DNA from: Leifsonia aquatica | GTDB taxonomy: Bacteria; Actinomycetota; Actinomycetes; Actinomycetales; Microbacteriaceae | Reading direction: 5' to 3' | Length of the DNA stretch: 64,000 nt | Assembly: GCF_014190775.1 (NCBI RefSeq) | Contig: NZ_JACHVP010000001.1 | Location: forward strand, 1,550,001-1,614,000 | Shown here: positions 25,715 through 37,697 of the stretch, one piece after another | Position numbering within the stretch: position 1 is the stretch's first letter | Layout of the letters: each line of letters starts with the position of its first letter | Made by a program: the position numbers and the translations under genes | The notes under the pieces: model-generated | What the model was told of the DNA's origin: nothing | The model's database searches: none | The model's input: only the letters and a program-made list of their open reading frames with translations

Positions 25715-26677
25715 GTGACGATCGTCGCAGCAGCCGACGGCTCCGCCCTCGGCAATCCCGGTCCGGCCGGCTGGGCCTGGTACGTCGACGACGACCGTTG
25801 GTCGGCGGGCGGATGGCCGCACGGCACCAACAACCAGGGTGAGCTCATGGCCGTCATCGACCTGCTCGAGTCGACGGCTCATCTCGACGACGACCTTCAC
25901 ATCCTGTGCGACAGCCAGTACGTGATCAACGCCGTCACGAAGTGGATGGCGGGCTGGAAGCGCAAGGGCTGGCGCAAGGCCGACGGTGCGCCCGTGCTCA
26001 ACCGCGAGTTGCTGGAGCGGCTCGACCGTGCCTTGCAAGGCCGGCGGTACGCCTTCGAGTGGGTGAAGGGCCACGCCGGCCACGACCTCAACGAGGCGGC
26101 CGACGTGCGTGCCCGCGCCGTGGCCACCGCGTATCAGAAGGGCGACCCGATCCCGATCGGGCCGGGCTGGCCGAACGCGCCGCGTCGGGCCGAGCAGCCG
26201 ATCGAGGAGGCCGCGCCCCCGGCACCCCGTGCTGCGGCGCCCACCCCCGCTGCTGAATCGGCGCCGGCAGCGCCGCCCGCTGCGGCCGTCGAGGATGCAC
26301 TCGAGCTCGACATCTTCGGCGATCTCGCCGTTGCAGAGACCGATGAGGAGGTCGTCGCCCGGCTCGAGCGCGAACTGCTCGACCCGGCCGTCCGCTCCGA
26401 CTCGTCCCGTGTCGCCGGCCTGCTGCACCCCGACTTCGCCGAGATCGGCCGCTCCGGTCGGCTGTGGGGACGGGACGACACGCTCCAGGCTCTCGCGAGC
26501 GAGGAATCCGAGGTCGTGGAGTTGGAGGTGCTGGCGACCGACGTCGTCGCGGACGGCGTCATCCTGCTCACCGCCCGGACGACCGACGTGCGCGGTGGAA
26601 CCCTGCGCAGCTCACTGTGGCAGCGCAGCGGCGACCGCTGGCGCCTACGCTTCCACCAGGGCACGCCGGAGGCGTAG
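25715..26677 (+). CDS. rnhA: Ribonuclease HI fused to a C-terminal NTF2-like (DUF4440) domain
   Basis: Cleaves the RNA strand of RNA-DNA hybrids. Residues about 1-145 are RNase HI with the acidic active site DGSALGNPGPAG, NNQGELMAVIDLL, HILCDSQYVINAV and GHDLNEAADVRAR, plus the basic handle WKRKGWRKADG. A Pro/Ala-rich linker (about 150-195) leads to a C-terminal domain (about 205-320) that resembles DUF4440/SnoaL-like NTF2 folds, with ELLDPAVRSDSSRVAGLLHPDFAEIGRSG near its start and RSSLWQRSGDRWRLRFHQGT at its end. Start is GTG at 25715. Its end overlaps convergent pyrD by 33 bp. Confidence 0.9.
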   Translation: MTIVAAADGSALGNPGPAGWAWYVDDDRWSAGGWPHGTNNQGELMAVIDLLESTAHLDDDLHILCDSQYVINAVTKWMAGWKRKGWRKADGAPVLNRELLERLDRALQGRRYAFEWVKGHAGHDLNEAADVRARAVATAYQKGDPIPIGPGWPNAPRRAEQPIEEAAPPAPRAAAPTPAAESAPAAPPAAAVEDALELDIFGDLAVAETDEEVVARLERELLDPAVRSDSSRVAGLLHPDFAEIGRSGRLWGRDDTLQALASEESEVVELEVLATDVVADGVILLTARTTDVRGGTLRSSLWQRSGDRWRLRFHQGTPEA

Positions 26678-27688
26678 CAGCCCGCGGTTGATCTGCCGCG
26701 CCCACAGCGGGCCGCGGTAGAGGAACGCGGTGTAGCCCTGCACCAGGGTCGCGCCGGCGTCGAGGCGCTCCTGCACGTCCTCGGCGGTCTCGACGCCGCC
26801 GACCGAGATCACACAGAGCTCCGGTGGAACGGTCGCGCGGATCAGCTTCAGCACCTCGAGCGAGCGCGCCGCGAGCGGCGCCCCGGACAGGCCACCCGCA
26901 CCGGCAGCCTGCACGCGCGCGGGGTCGGTACGGAGTCCCTCGCGGGAGATCGTGGTGTTCGTGGCGATGATCCCGGCGAGGCCGAGGCGCACCACCAGCT
27001 CCGCGATCCGCTGCACCTGCTCGTCCGTGAGGTCGGGCGCGATCTTCACGAGCAGCGGCTTCTCCCCCGCGACCTCCTTGACGGCAGTGAGCAGTGGCGC
27101 CAGGAGGTCGAGCTCCTGCAGACCGCGCAGGCCGGGGGTGTTCGGCGAGCTCACGTTGACGACCAGATAGTCCGCCACGGGCGCGAGCGCCCGCGCACTG
27201 GTCAGGTAGTCGGCAGTGGCGTCCTCGACCGCGACGACGCGGCTCTTTCCGATGTTCACGCCGAGCACCGGCCGGCGACGCGATCGGAGGACGCGCAGGA
27301 GGCGGTCGGCGGCGACGCCCGCGCCGCGGTTGTTGAAGCCCATGCGGTTGATCACCGCGCGGTCCGGGATGAGGCGGAACAGCCGCGGCTTGTCGTTGCC
27401 CGGCTGCGGGATGGCGGTGATGGTCCCGACCTCCACGTGGCCGAAGCCGAGCGCGCCGAGGCCGAGCACCCCCTCACCGTCCTTGTCGAAGCCGGCGGCG
27501 ACGCCGAACGGCGACTCGAACCGGAGCCCGAGGGCATCGACGGCGAGGGAGGGGTCCGCGGCGGTGAACCGGCGCGCGAGGCCGCTGAGCCCGAGCGCGG
27601 GCAGCGCACGGATGACGACGAACGCGAGGTGGTGGGCCCGCTCGGGGTCGAGCTTGGCGAGGACGAGTCTGAAGAGTGTGGGATACAT
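26645..27688 (-). CDS. pyrD: Dihydroorotate dehydrogenase, class 2 (quinone-dependent)
   Basis: Fourth step of pyrimidine synthesis: oxidises dihydroorotate to orotate with FMN and passes electrons to menaquinone. 347 residues. Class 2 is shown by the N-terminal membrane-associating helix (about residues 1-40) and the Ser base in VNVSSPNTPGLRGLQ, where class 1 has Cys. FMN-binding motifs are GFNNRGAG, LVKIAPDLTD and ISVGGVETAEDV. The ATG at 27686-27688 has a TATTCT hexamer 9 nt upstream and no clear ribosome binding site. Confidence 0.97.
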   Translation of the reverse strand: MYPTLFRLVLAKLDPERAHHLAFVVIRALPALGLSGLARRFTAADPSLAVDALGLRFESPFGVAAGFDKDGEGVLGLGALGFGHVEVGTITAIPQPGNDKPRLFRLIPDRAVINRMGFNNRGAGVAADRLLRVLRSRRRPVLGVNIGKSRVVAVEDATADYLTSARALAPVADYLVVNVSSPNTPGLRGLQELDLLAPLLTAVKEVAGEKPLLVKIAPDLTDEQVQRIAELVVRLGLAGIIATNTTISREGLRTDPARVQAAGAGGLSGAPLAARSLEVLKLIRATVPPELCVISVGGVETAEDVQERLDAGATLVQGYTAFLYRGPLWARQINRGLLRLRRALVEA

Positions 27689-27713
27689 GCCGGTACGAGA
27701 ATACCGGTCGACG

Positions 27714-28187
27714 TCAGGCCTGCACGTCGGCGGGGACGACGTGGTGGGCGACCCGCAGCTGCTGGATGGCCTCCTCGAAGTCGTCGAGGGAGTCGAACGC
27801 CTGGTAGACGCTGGCGAACCGCAGGTACGCGACCTCGTCCAGCTCTCGCAGCTCGGGCAGGATCGCCAGCCCGACCTCGTTCGCCTCGATCTGCGAGGCG
27901 CCGGTCGAACGGATGGTCTCCTCCACCTTCTGCGCCAGCACGGCGAGGTCGGAATCGGTCACCGGCCGCCCCTGGCAGGCCTTGCGCACGCCGAGCATGA
28001 TCTTCTCGCGGCTGAACGGCTCGGCCACGCCGCTGCGCTTGATCACGCTGAGGCTGGCCGTCTCGGTGGTCGAGAAGCGGCGGCCGCACTCGGGGCACTG
28101 CCGGCGCCGGCGGATCGAGAGACCGTCGTCACTGGTCCGGGAGTCGATGACACGGGAGTCCGGGTGGCGGCAGAAGGGGCAGAACAT
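27714..28187 (-). CDS. nrdR: Transcriptional repressor NrdR
   Basis: Represses ribonucleotide reductase genes in response to ATP/dATP. The 157-residue protein has the N-terminal zinc ribbon [15 protein letters not shown] and [13 protein letters not shown], followed by an ATP-cone domain (about 48-138) starting [15 protein letters not shown]. It binds NrdR boxes at nrd promoters, none of which lies in this window. It starts leaderlessly by its upstream hexamer. hisD lies upstream, separated by 27 bp that contain the promoter. Confidence 0.97.
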   Translation of the reverse strand: MFCPFCRHPDSRVIDSRTSDDGLSIRRRRQCPECGRRFSTTETASLSVIKRSGVAEPFSREKIMLGVRKACQGRPVTDSDLAVLAQKVEETIRSTGASQIEANEVGLAILPELRELDEVAYLRFASVYQAFDSLDDFEEAIQQLRVAHHVVPADVQA

Positions 28188-28199
28188 ACCCCGATTCTA
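28185..28199 (-). promoter_or_regulatory. Predicted leaderless start of nrdR
   Basis: On the minus strand TAGAAT (28194-28199), 6 nt (CGGGGT), then ATG (28185-28187). One of the best -10 matches in the set. Confidence 0.6.
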
Positions 28200-28214
28200 C
28201 CGGTCTCCCGGCGC

Positions 28215-29522
28215 TCAGCCGCGGAAGCGTACGGTGACCGCCTCGCCGTGCGCGGGGAGGTCCTCGGCACCCGAGAGCGCGACGATGCGGTCGGCGACCT
28301 CGCGCAGCGCCTCCCGGTCGTACCGGATGACCTGCTGCGGCCGCAGGAACGAGTACGCGCCCAAGCCCGACGAGAACCGCGCCTGCCCGCCGGTCGGCAG
28401 CACGTGGTTCGACCCGGCGAGATAGTCGCCGAGGCTGACGGGCGCACTCGGCCCGATGAAGATCGCACCGGCGTTCTGGATGTCGGCGAGCACGGCGTCA
28501 TCGTCCGCGGTCTGGATCTCGAGGTGCTCCGGGCCGTACGCGTTGCTGAAGGCGGCTGCGGCGGCGAGGTCGTCGACCAGCACGATCGCGGACTGCGGGC
28601 CGCCCAGAGCGGTGCGTACGCGCTCGCTGTGCCGGGTGGCACCGGCCAGCTCGTCCAGTTCCGCGGTGACGCGCTCGGCGAAGGCGGGGCTGTCGGTGAC
28701 GAGCAGGGAGGCGGCGGCCTCGTCGTGCTCAGCCTGGCTCACCAGATCGGCGGCGACGTAGCGGGGGTTCGCGCTCTCGTCGGCGATCACGAGGATCTCG
28801 GTGGTGCCCGCCTCGGAGTCGATCCCGGCCGTCCCGCGCACGACGCGCTTGGCGGCGGCGACGTAGATGTTGCCGGGACCGGTGATGACCTGCACCGGTT
28901 CGAGCCCGATCTCCTCGACGCCCCACGCGAGCGCGCCGATCGCGCCGGCACCGCCCATCGCGTAGACCTCGTCGATGCCGAGCAGTCCGGCTGCGCCCAG
29001 GATGACGGGGTGCACCGCTCCCCCGAACTCGCGCTGGGGCGGGCTCACGAGCGCGATGGACGAGACACCCGCGATCTGGGCGGGCACCGCGTTCATCACG
29101 ACGCTGGACGGGTAGACGGCCTTGCCACCGGGCACGTACAGGCCCGCCCGCTCGACGGGCTGCCAGCGCTGCACGATGGTCGCCCCCGGGCCGATGCGGG
29201 TCTCGGCGGGCGGCGGCACCTGCGCGACGGTCGCCTCCCGGACGCGTGCGATGGCCTCCTCGAGAGCCGCGCGGACCTCGGCCGGAAGCGCCTCCACGGC
29301 GGCGGCGATGTCCTCGGCGGAGACGCGGACGGTCGCCGGGGCCCCGCCGTCGAACCGCTCGGCCTGCTCCCGGAGCGCCGCGGCACCCCGAGCGCGCACG
29401 TCGTCGATCAGCTCGGTCGCGACATGCATCGCGACCCCCACGTCCACGACGGGACGGGGGACGAGGCGCTCGAAGGCGGCGCGAGTAGGCTGGACTCCGC
29501 GGAGATCGATGGTCTGCATCAT
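28215..29522 (-). CDS. hisD: Histidinol dehydrogenase
   Basis: Last two steps of histidine synthesis: oxidises L-histidinol to L-histidine through histidinal, using two NAD+ and one zinc. 435 residues. The active-site signature is FSNAYGPEHLEIQTADDDA with the catalytic Glu-His pair; DEVYAMGGAGAIGALAWGV and VITGPGNIYVAAAKR are the NAD-binding and family patterns, and DLVSQAEHDEAAAS supplies zinc and substrate ligands. Two ATG codons stand in tandem (29520-29522 and 29517-29519); either could be used. A TAGGCT hexamer lies 9 nt before the first. No other his gene is next to it. Confidence 0.97.
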   Translation of the reverse strand: MMQTIDLRGVQPTRAAFERLVPRPVVDVGVAMHVATELIDDVRARGAAALREQAERFDGGAPATVRVSAEDIAAAVEALPAEVRAALEEAIARVREATVAQVPPPAETRIGPGATIVQRWQPVERAGLYVPGGKAVYPSSVVMNAVPAQIAGVSSIALVSPPQREFGGAVHPVILGAAGLLGIDEVYAMGGAGAIGALAWGVEEIGLEPVQVITGPGNIYVAAAKRVVRGTAGIDSEAGTTEILVIADESANPRYVAADLVSQAEHDEAAASLLVTDSPAFAERVTAELDELAGATRHSERVRTALGGPQSAIVLVDDLAAAAAFSNAYGPEHLEIQTADDDAVLADIQNAGAIFIGPSAPVSLGDYLAGSNHVLPTGGQARFSSGLGAYSFLRPQQVIRYDREALREVADRIVALSGAEDLPAHGEAVTVRFRG

Positions 29523-29603
29523 GGCGCGACAAGCCTATCCGCTCCCCCGCTCCGGTTTCCCCGCGCGGAATTCTCGACGTCGATTGGTGCTTGCAGTACA
29601 CGT

Positions 29604-30134
29604 ATGAACAGCGCATCCCCCGACCCCACCGACGGCACCGTCTCGGACGTGACACCGGACCTGTCGGCCTTCCGCCAGACGTTCCGCCGCCACGCCGCCG
29701 GCGTCGCCATCGTCACCGCCCTGCGGCCCGATGGCAGCCCCGTCGGGTTCACGGCCACCTCCCTCGCGTCGCTGGCGGCCGTGCCGCCGCTCGCGACGTT
29801 CAACATGGCGCTCTCTGCCTCCAGCTGGCCCGCCATCGCCGAGACGGATCGCGTCGTCATCCACACGCTGGGCGTGCGCAACAAGGCCGCCGCCGAGAAG
29901 CTCGCCGGCGACAACGCCCGGCGCTTCGAGGGCGAGCACTGGTACCCGGGGCCTTACGGCCTCCCGGTCATCAAGGACACCACCGCGTGGATGGTCGGCC
30001 GCATCATCGAGCGCTTCACGGTGCACAACAGCGCGGTCGTCGTCGTGCAGATCGAGCGGGGCGAGCTCGGCGCCGAGGACGAGCCGCTGCTCTACCACGA
30101 GCGCCGCTACCACCGCCCGACCGCGCTGGACTGA
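29604..30134 (+). CDS. Flavin reductase family protein
   Basis: A 176-residue FMN-binding split-barrel protein of the flavin reductase (HpaC/RutF-like) family, which supplies reduced flavin to monooxygenases or acts on small substrates. Motifs seen are FRRHAAGVAIVTALRPDG, GFTATSLASLAAVPPLATFN (flavin-phosphate binding) and the C-terminal LLYHERRYHRP. A partner oxygenase is not visible. The ATG at 29604 begins just before the conserved domain, with no clear ribosome binding site; the open frame running far upstream is a shadow of hisD. It is divergent from hisD. Confidence 0.86.
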   Translation: MNSASPDPTDGTVSDVTPDLSAFRQTFRRHAAGVAIVTALRPDGSPVGFTATSLASLAAVPPLATFNMALSASSWPAIAETDRVVIHTLGVRNKAAAEKLAGDNARRFEGEHWYPGPYGLPVIKDTTAWMVGRIIERFTVHNSAVVVVQIERGELGAEDEPLLYHERRYHRPTALD

Positions 30135-30158
30135 CGGCGCGGGCGATCCGGCCGCCGC

Positions 30159-30524
30159 TCAGTCCAGTTCGCGGAGCTGAGCGGTCCGATCGCCGCCGGC
30201 CGACCCGGTGTTCACCGTGCCCTGCGGCTCGAAGAGGACCGCCTCCACTTCGGCGTCGGCCCGCGGGCAGTGCTCGACCCCCTTCGGGACGACGTAGACG
30301 TCGCCAGGGCCCAGCACGACATCCCCGTCGCGCAGCTGGATCGTGAGCTCGCCGCTCAGCACGAGGAAGAGTTCATCCGTCTCGGGATGCTCGTGCCAGA
30401 CGAACTCGCCGAGCAGCTTCACGACCTTCACGTCGTAGTCGTTGACGCTCGTCAGGCGGTGCGGCTGCCAGTGCTCGCCGATCCGTGCGAGTGCCTCGTG
30501 CAGGTTGCGGACGCCGTCGCTCAT
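30159..30524 (-). CDS. Small cupin-domain protein
   Basis: A 121-residue single-domain cupin. The first cupin motif is VWHEHPETDELFLVLSGEL and the second is LGPGDVYVVPKGVEHCPRA; together they hold the expected His and Glu metal ligands. Small cupins of this type include isomerases, dioxygenases and sugar-binding proteins; no specific role can be assigned. Its promoter overlaps the end of dnaE, 10 bp upstream on the same strand, and it is convergent with the flavin reductase gene. Confidence 0.85.
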   Translation of the reverse strand: MSDGVRNLHEALARIGEHWQPHRLTSVNDYDVKVVKLLGEFVWHEHPETDELFLVLSGELTIQLRDGDVVLGPGDVYVVPKGVEHCPRADAEVEAVLFEPQGTVNTGSAGGDRTAQLRELD

Positions 30525-30533
30525 GGCACCAAC

Positions 30534-30536
<3 letters not shown>
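30522..30536 (-). promoter_or_regulatory. Predicted leaderless start of the cupin gene, inside the dnaE stop
   Basis: On the minus strand TAGGTT (30531-30536), 6 nt (GGTGCC), then ATG (30522-30524). The first three bases of the hexamer are the dnaE stop codon TAG. Confidence 0.5.
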
Positions 30537-34049
<3,513 letters not shown>

Positions 34050-34207
34050 GTCGAGGACAAGCCTACGTCGTGGGACCGACGTCGCGGGCCTCGCGCGCGG
34101 GCTCCGGAGGACATTTTCCCGGCCCCGGATCGGATCTCCTCCGTAAGCCGCCAGTCATCCCTCGGCGCCGCCGGAACTCCTCCGTTCGTGACGTCCCTCG
34201 GGGCGCG

Positions 34208-35128
34208 TCAGGATGCGCGGAGGACGTCGAGCGCGTGCTGGAGATCGGCCGGGTAGCCGGTCGTGAACGTGACCCACTCCCCCGTCGCGGGGTGCTCGAA
34301 CGCGAGCTGGACGGCGTGCAGCCACTGCCGCGTGAGGCCGAGGCGGGCCGAGAGTGTCGGATCGGCGCCGTACATGGCGTCGCCCACGCACGGATGGCGC
34401 TGTGCGGCCATGTGCACGCGGATCTGGTGGGTGCGCCCGGTCTCCAGGTGGATCTCGAGCAGGCTCGCTGCAGGGAAAGCCTCGATGGTCTCGTAGTGCG
34501 TCACCGAGGGCTTGCCGTCGGCGATCACCGCGAATTTCCAGTCGGACTTCGGGTGACGGCCGATGGGGGCGTCGATCGTGCCCGTGAGCGGATCGGGGTG
34601 GCCCTGGACGACGGCGTGGTAGATCTTCTCCACGGTCCGGTCGTGGAACGCGCGCTTGAGCACGGTGTAGGCGTGCTCGGACTTGGCGACGACCATGAGG
34701 CCGCTCGTGCCCGCGTCCAGACGGTGCACGATTCCGGCCCGTTCGGCCGCACCCGAAGTCGAGATCCGGAAGCCGGCGGCCGCGAGCGCGCCGAGCACGG
34801 TGGGCCCCTCCCAGCCGACGGAGGGATGCGCCGCGACACCGACCGGCTTGTCGATCACGACGATGTCGTCGTCGTCATGGACGATCGTGAGCTCGGGGAC
34901 CGCGATCGGGACGATCGTGACCTCCTCGCGCGGCTTCCACGACACCTCGAGCCAGGAGCCGGCCGTCAGCCGGTCCGACTTGTCGACGTCGCGGCCGTCG
35001 ACCGTGACGCCTCCGGCTTCCGCGATCTCGGCGGCGAAGCTCCGGGAGAAGCCGAGGAGCTTCGCGAGCCCCGCGTCCACCCGCGCCCCGTCGAGCCCGT
35101 CGGGGATGGGGAAACTGCGCGACTCCAT
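34208..35128 (-). CDS. rluD: RluA/RluD-family pseudouridine synthase
   Basis: Converts uridines to pseudouridine in RNA, probably 23S rRNA. 306 residues: an N-terminal S4 RNA-binding domain (about 15-75, including [20 protein letters not shown]) and the catalytic domain with the Asp of [16 protein letters not shown]. The closing [13 protein letters not shown] is the family signature. RluD is the nearest named relative, but exact target sites are inferred. Its ATG follows directly on the lspA stop codon with no gap, so translation is coupled. Confidence 0.93.
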   Translation of the reverse strand: MESRSFPIPDGLDGARVDAGLAKLLGFSRSFAAEIAEAGGVTVDGRDVDKSDRLTAGSWLEVSWKPREEVTIVPIAVPELTIVHDDDDIVVIDKPVGVAAHPSVGWEGPTVLGALAAAGFRISTSGAAERAGIVHRLDAGTSGLMVVAKSEHAYTVLKRAFHDRTVEKIYHAVVQGHPDPLTGTIDAPIGRHPKSDWKFAVIADGKPSVTHYETIEAFPAASLLEIHLETGRTHQIRVHMAAQRHPCVGDAMYGADPTLSARLGLTRQWLHAVQLAFEHPATGEWVTFTTGYPADLQHALDVLRAS

Positions 35129-35770
35129 CTACGGCTGCGGCTTCTCGGGGTGCTCGGCCTCGGCCGGCGCGTCGACAGGGGCCGCGGCGGGCGGCTCGGA
35201 CGCCACGTCGGCACTGTCGACCTCAGAAGCGTCATCGAGCTCGTCGGCGTCGTCCTCGGTGGTGCGACGACCGTCGAGGCCGATGCCGCGGATCGTCAGG
35301 ATCAGGAAGAGCGCCATGCTCGACACGATCGCGACGTCTGCGAGGTTGAAGATCGCCGGCAGGATCGGGATCTGGAGGAAGTCGACCACGTGGCCGACGC
35401 CGAAGCCGGGCTCCCGGAAGAGACGGTCCGTGAGGTTGCCCAGCAGGCCGCCCAGGAGCAGACCGAACAGGATGGCCCACGCCGTCGACTTGATCCGCGG
35501 GGCGTACCAGATGACGAAGCCGAGCACGCCGACGCCGACGATCGAGAAGATCCAGGTGGATCCGCTGCCGATCGAGAAGGCGGCGCCGGCGTTCTTGACG
35601 AAGTTGAACTGCAGCAGCTGGCCGAGCACCTCGACCCGCTGACCCTCGTAGAGGTTGGCGACGACCAGGACCTTGGCGATCTGGTCGACGAGGTACACGC
35701 AGAGCGCGACCACCGCCAGGATCACCAAGGCCCGGACGCTGACCGAGGGCCGGGAGGTATTAGCCTCCAA
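35129..35770 (-). CDS. lspA: Lipoprotein signal peptidase LspA with acidic C-terminal tail
   Basis: Aspartic peptidase of the inner membrane that removes signal peptides from prolipoproteins such as CtaC in this window. 213 residues, against about 160-170 usual. Four membrane helices (about 10-30, 60-82, 88-107, 130-150). Catalytic aspartates are in GNLTDRLFREPGFG... and IFNLADVAIVSS. The extra C-terminal 50 residues are Asp/Glu/Ala/Pro-rich and hydrophilic. The start overlaps the end of wag31 by 11 bp. Confidence 0.95.
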   Translation of the reverse strand: MEANTSRPSVSVRALVILAVVALCVYLVDQIAKVLVVANLYEGQRVEVLGQLLQFNFVKNAGAAFSIGSGSTWIFSIVGVGVLGFVIWYAPRIKSTAWAILFGLLLGGLLGNLTDRLFREPGFGVGHVVDFLQIPILPAIFNLADVAIVSSMALFLILTIRGIGLDGRRTTEDDADELDDASEVDSADVASEPPAAAPVDAPAEAEHPEKPQP

Positions 35771-36584
35771 AGCCGGGGAAGACCGGGGGCTGCTGCCCCT
35801 GGTCCGAAGAGCTGGAGCCGTCCGCGGCGACGGGCGCCGGGACGCCGGCGCTCACGGGAGCGGCCGCGCGGTTCTGACCGAAGCCGGCACCGCCGGCGGC
35901 GGGCTGGGAGTCGAGGTCGCGGAGCTGACCCTCGATGTAGCCCTTCAGGCCCTGGCGGTAGTCGCGCTCGAACGTGCGGAGCTCGTCGATGCGGCGCTCC
36001 AGCTGGGTGCGCTCCTGGTCGAGGGCGCTGATCTGGGCGCGCTGCTTCGACTCGGCCTCGGCGACGATCCGCGCCGCGGTGGCGTGACCCTCGGCGATGA
36101 GCGAGTCGCGCTTCTCGACGCCCTCGCGCACGTGCTCCTCGTGGAGACGGCGCGCGAGCTGGAGGAGGTTGTTGGTCGCGTTGGGGTCGTTCGCGCTGTC
36201 GGCGGCGAAGGCCGGCGCGGCGGCTGCGGCGGCGACGGGAGCGGCAGCGGCGGCGGCTGCGGACTCCTGCTGCGCGGCGGCGAGGCGCTGCTTGAGCTCC
36301 TCGTTCTCCTGCTGGAGGCGGGTCAGCTCACCGTTGTCGACGGCAGGCGCGGCCGCGACAGGGGCGGGCGTCGCGGCGGGAGAGCCCGAGCTGCGCTGCA
36401 GCTCGGCGATGCGCGAGTCGGCGGCGACGAGGCGCTGCTTGAGCTCCTCGTTCTCCTGACCCAGACGACGCAGTTCGACGACGACCTCATCGAGGAAGTC
36501 ATCGACCTCGTCCTGGTCGTAGCCCTCACGGAACTTCGTCGGTTGGAACCGCTTGTTGACTACATCTTCCGGAGTCAGCGCCAT
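35760..36584 (-). CDS. wag31: DivIVA/Wag31 polar-growth scaffold protein
   Basis: Coiled-coil scaffold that marks cell poles and directs tip growth in actinobacteria. 274 residues. The N-terminal DivIVA lipid-binding domain is LTPEDVVNKRFQPTKFREGYDQDEVDDFLDEVV (residues 3-35), followed by coiled coil. An Ala/Pro-rich stretch interrupts the coil (about 67-130), and a second coil runs about 130-215. The decapeptide QENEELKQRL occurs twice, at 43-52 and 92-101. The Ala/Gly-rich end carries no obvious domain. AAGGTGG precedes the ATG. Located between yggT and lspA. Confidence 0.96.
   Translation of the reverse strand: MALTPEDVVNKRFQPTKFREGYDQDEVDDFLDEVVVELRRLGQENEELKQRLVAADSRIAELQRSSGSPAATPAPVAAAPAVDNGELTRLQQENEELKQRLAAAQQESAAAAAAAPVAAAAAAPAFAADSANDPNATNNLLQLARRLHEEHVREGVEKRDSLIAEGHATAARIVAEAESKQRAQISALDQERTQLERRIDELRTFERDYRQGLKGYIEGQLRDLDSQPAAGGAGFGQNRAAAPVSAGVPAPVAADGSSSSDQGQQPPVFPGFGG
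36282..36458 (-). repeat. Direct 30-nt repeat within wag31
   Basis: Thirty identical bases at 36282-36311 and 36429-36458, 147 nt (49 codons) apart and in frame, encode QENEELKQRL twice. This suggests an internal duplication of part of the coiled coil. Confidence 0.85.
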
Positions 36585-36732
36585 GGCAAGCCACCTTAGA
36601 TCTTGAAAGAGACGAACAGAAATCGCGTTCAGCCAACGCTAGCAAAGTGCGCCAGGTCTGCACACTCCGCCGCGCTCGCACGTCGGCTCGACCACCCTAC
36701 AACGGCGTCGAGGCCGGTTCGGGGACCGACGC

Positions 36733-37029
36733 TCAGCTGAATCCCAGCGTCACGTACAAAAGGATGATCACGACGAGCATCGTCAGGCTCCACCCGAAGT
36801 CGAGGGCGACGGGACCCATCGACAGCGGCGGGATGATGCGCCGGAAGAACTTGATCGGCGGGTCGGTGATCGCGTAGGTCGCCTCGGCCAGCAGCAGCCA
36901 GAACCCCTTCGGGCGCCACTGCCGGGCGAAGGTCCGCACCAGGTCGAGCACGAAGCGCGCCCACATGACGAAGAAGTAGATCAGGAGGAGGTAGTACGCG
37001 ATGGTCGCGACTATCGAGACGACAAGCAC
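36733..37029 (-). CDS. YggT-family membrane protein
   Basis: A 98-residue membrane protein of the YggT family, common between sepF and divIVA in Gram-positives. Two or three hydrophobic segments: about 3-27, 45-55 (re-entrant) and 72-96. The family motif is DPPIKFFRRIIPPLSMGPVALDFG. Its function is not established; a role in septation or envelope has been suggested from position. Start is GTG at 37027-37029, next to a predicted leaderless promoter. The 148 bp between its end and the wag31 start hold the wag31 promoter region, with no clear elements. Confidence 0.92.
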   Translation of the reverse strand: MLVVSIVATIAYYLLLIYFFVMWARFVLDLVRTFARQWRPKGFWLLLAEATYAITDPPIKFFRRIIPPLSMGPVALDFGWSLTMLVVIILLYVTLGFS

Positions 37030-37041
37030 CCTCCCAGTATG
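37027..37041 (-). promoter_or_regulatory. Predicted leaderless start of the yggT gene
   Basis: On the minus strand CATACT (37036-37041), 6 nt (GGGAGG), then GTG (37027-37029). GGGAGG could be read as a ribosome binding site but is directly adjacent to the start codon, too close to work well. Confidence 0.42.
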
Positions 37042-37046
37042 ACGGA

Positions 37047-37082
37047 GAGCGCACGCCCTCCCTGACGAGGGGGCGTGCGCTC
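37047..37082 (-). terminator. Hairpin terminator after sepF
   Basis: A 12-bp perfect stem (37047-37058 with 37071-37082) and a 12-nt loop, 31 bp after the sepF stop on the minus strand. It would end the sepF transcript just before the yggT promoter. No strong T-tract. Confidence 0.75.
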
Positions 37083-37112
37083 ACGTCGTGTCGGCGGCCG
37101 GAGCCGCCCGAT

Positions 37113-37625
37113 TCAGTTCTGGGCGAAGAAGGAGGCGTCGACCTCGGAGTCCGCTCCGCCGTGCTCGCCGGAGACGACCACGTGCGACGGGGAGAGGAGG
37201 AAGACCTTCGGCGTCACGCGCTCGATCTTGCCGTAGAGGCCCTGCGAGAGGCCGCTGGCGAAGTCGATGAGGCGACGCGCGTCGCCCTCGCTCATCTGCG
37301 AGAGGTTGATGATGACCGGGATGCCCTCGCGGAACGACTCGGCGATCGCCTGGGCGTCGCGGTACTGGCGGGGGTGGACCGTGAGGATCTCGTTCATTTC
37401 CTGTACCGAAACATTCCGTGCGGTGGACGATTTGCGCAGCGGGGTGACCGGAGCGCGGCCGGCCACGGGGGCGACCGGTGCGGGGTGCGGGACGGACTGG
37501 ACGGGCGCGGGGGCAGGCGCCTCGCGGCGCGGCTGGTGCTGCGCCTGCTCGGGCTGCTCGTCGAACTCCAGCTCCTCGTCGGCGAGGCCGAGGTAGACCA
37601 TCGTCTTCTTCAGCGGGTTGGCCAT
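37113..37625 (-). CDS. sepF: Cell division protein SepF
   Basis: Membrane anchor for FtsZ, the functional replacement of FtsA in actinobacteria. 170 residues. The N-terminal membrane-binding helix is [17 protein letters not shown] Pro/Ala-rich linker (about 20-75) precedes the SepF core (about 80-165) with [39 protein letters not shown] and [20 protein letters not shown], the FtsZ-binding beta sheet and helix. GGAGGAAG precedes the ATG. Placed 72 bp after yggS and upstream of yggT. Confidence 0.96.
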   Translation of the reverse strand: MANPLKKTMVYLGLADEELEFDEQPEQAQHQPRREAPAPAPVQSVPHPAPVAPVAGRAPVTPLRKSSTARNVSVQEMNEILTVHPRQYRDAQAIAESFREGIPVIINLSQMSEGDARRLIDFASGLSQGLYGKIERVTPKVFLLSPSHVVVSGEHGGADSEVDASFFAQN

Positions 37626-37697
37626 GCGCTTCCTCCGTGTAGAACTGTGCGCCGACGCCTCGCACGCACGTATTGCGAACCTTCTTCTCCTTCGAGA

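Noticed and set aside
27216-29603. An open frame extending 796 codons upstream of the flavin reductase start
   Set aside because: It is antisense to pyrD, nrdR and hisD and only its last 176 residues form a recognisable protein, so the gene was started at 29604.
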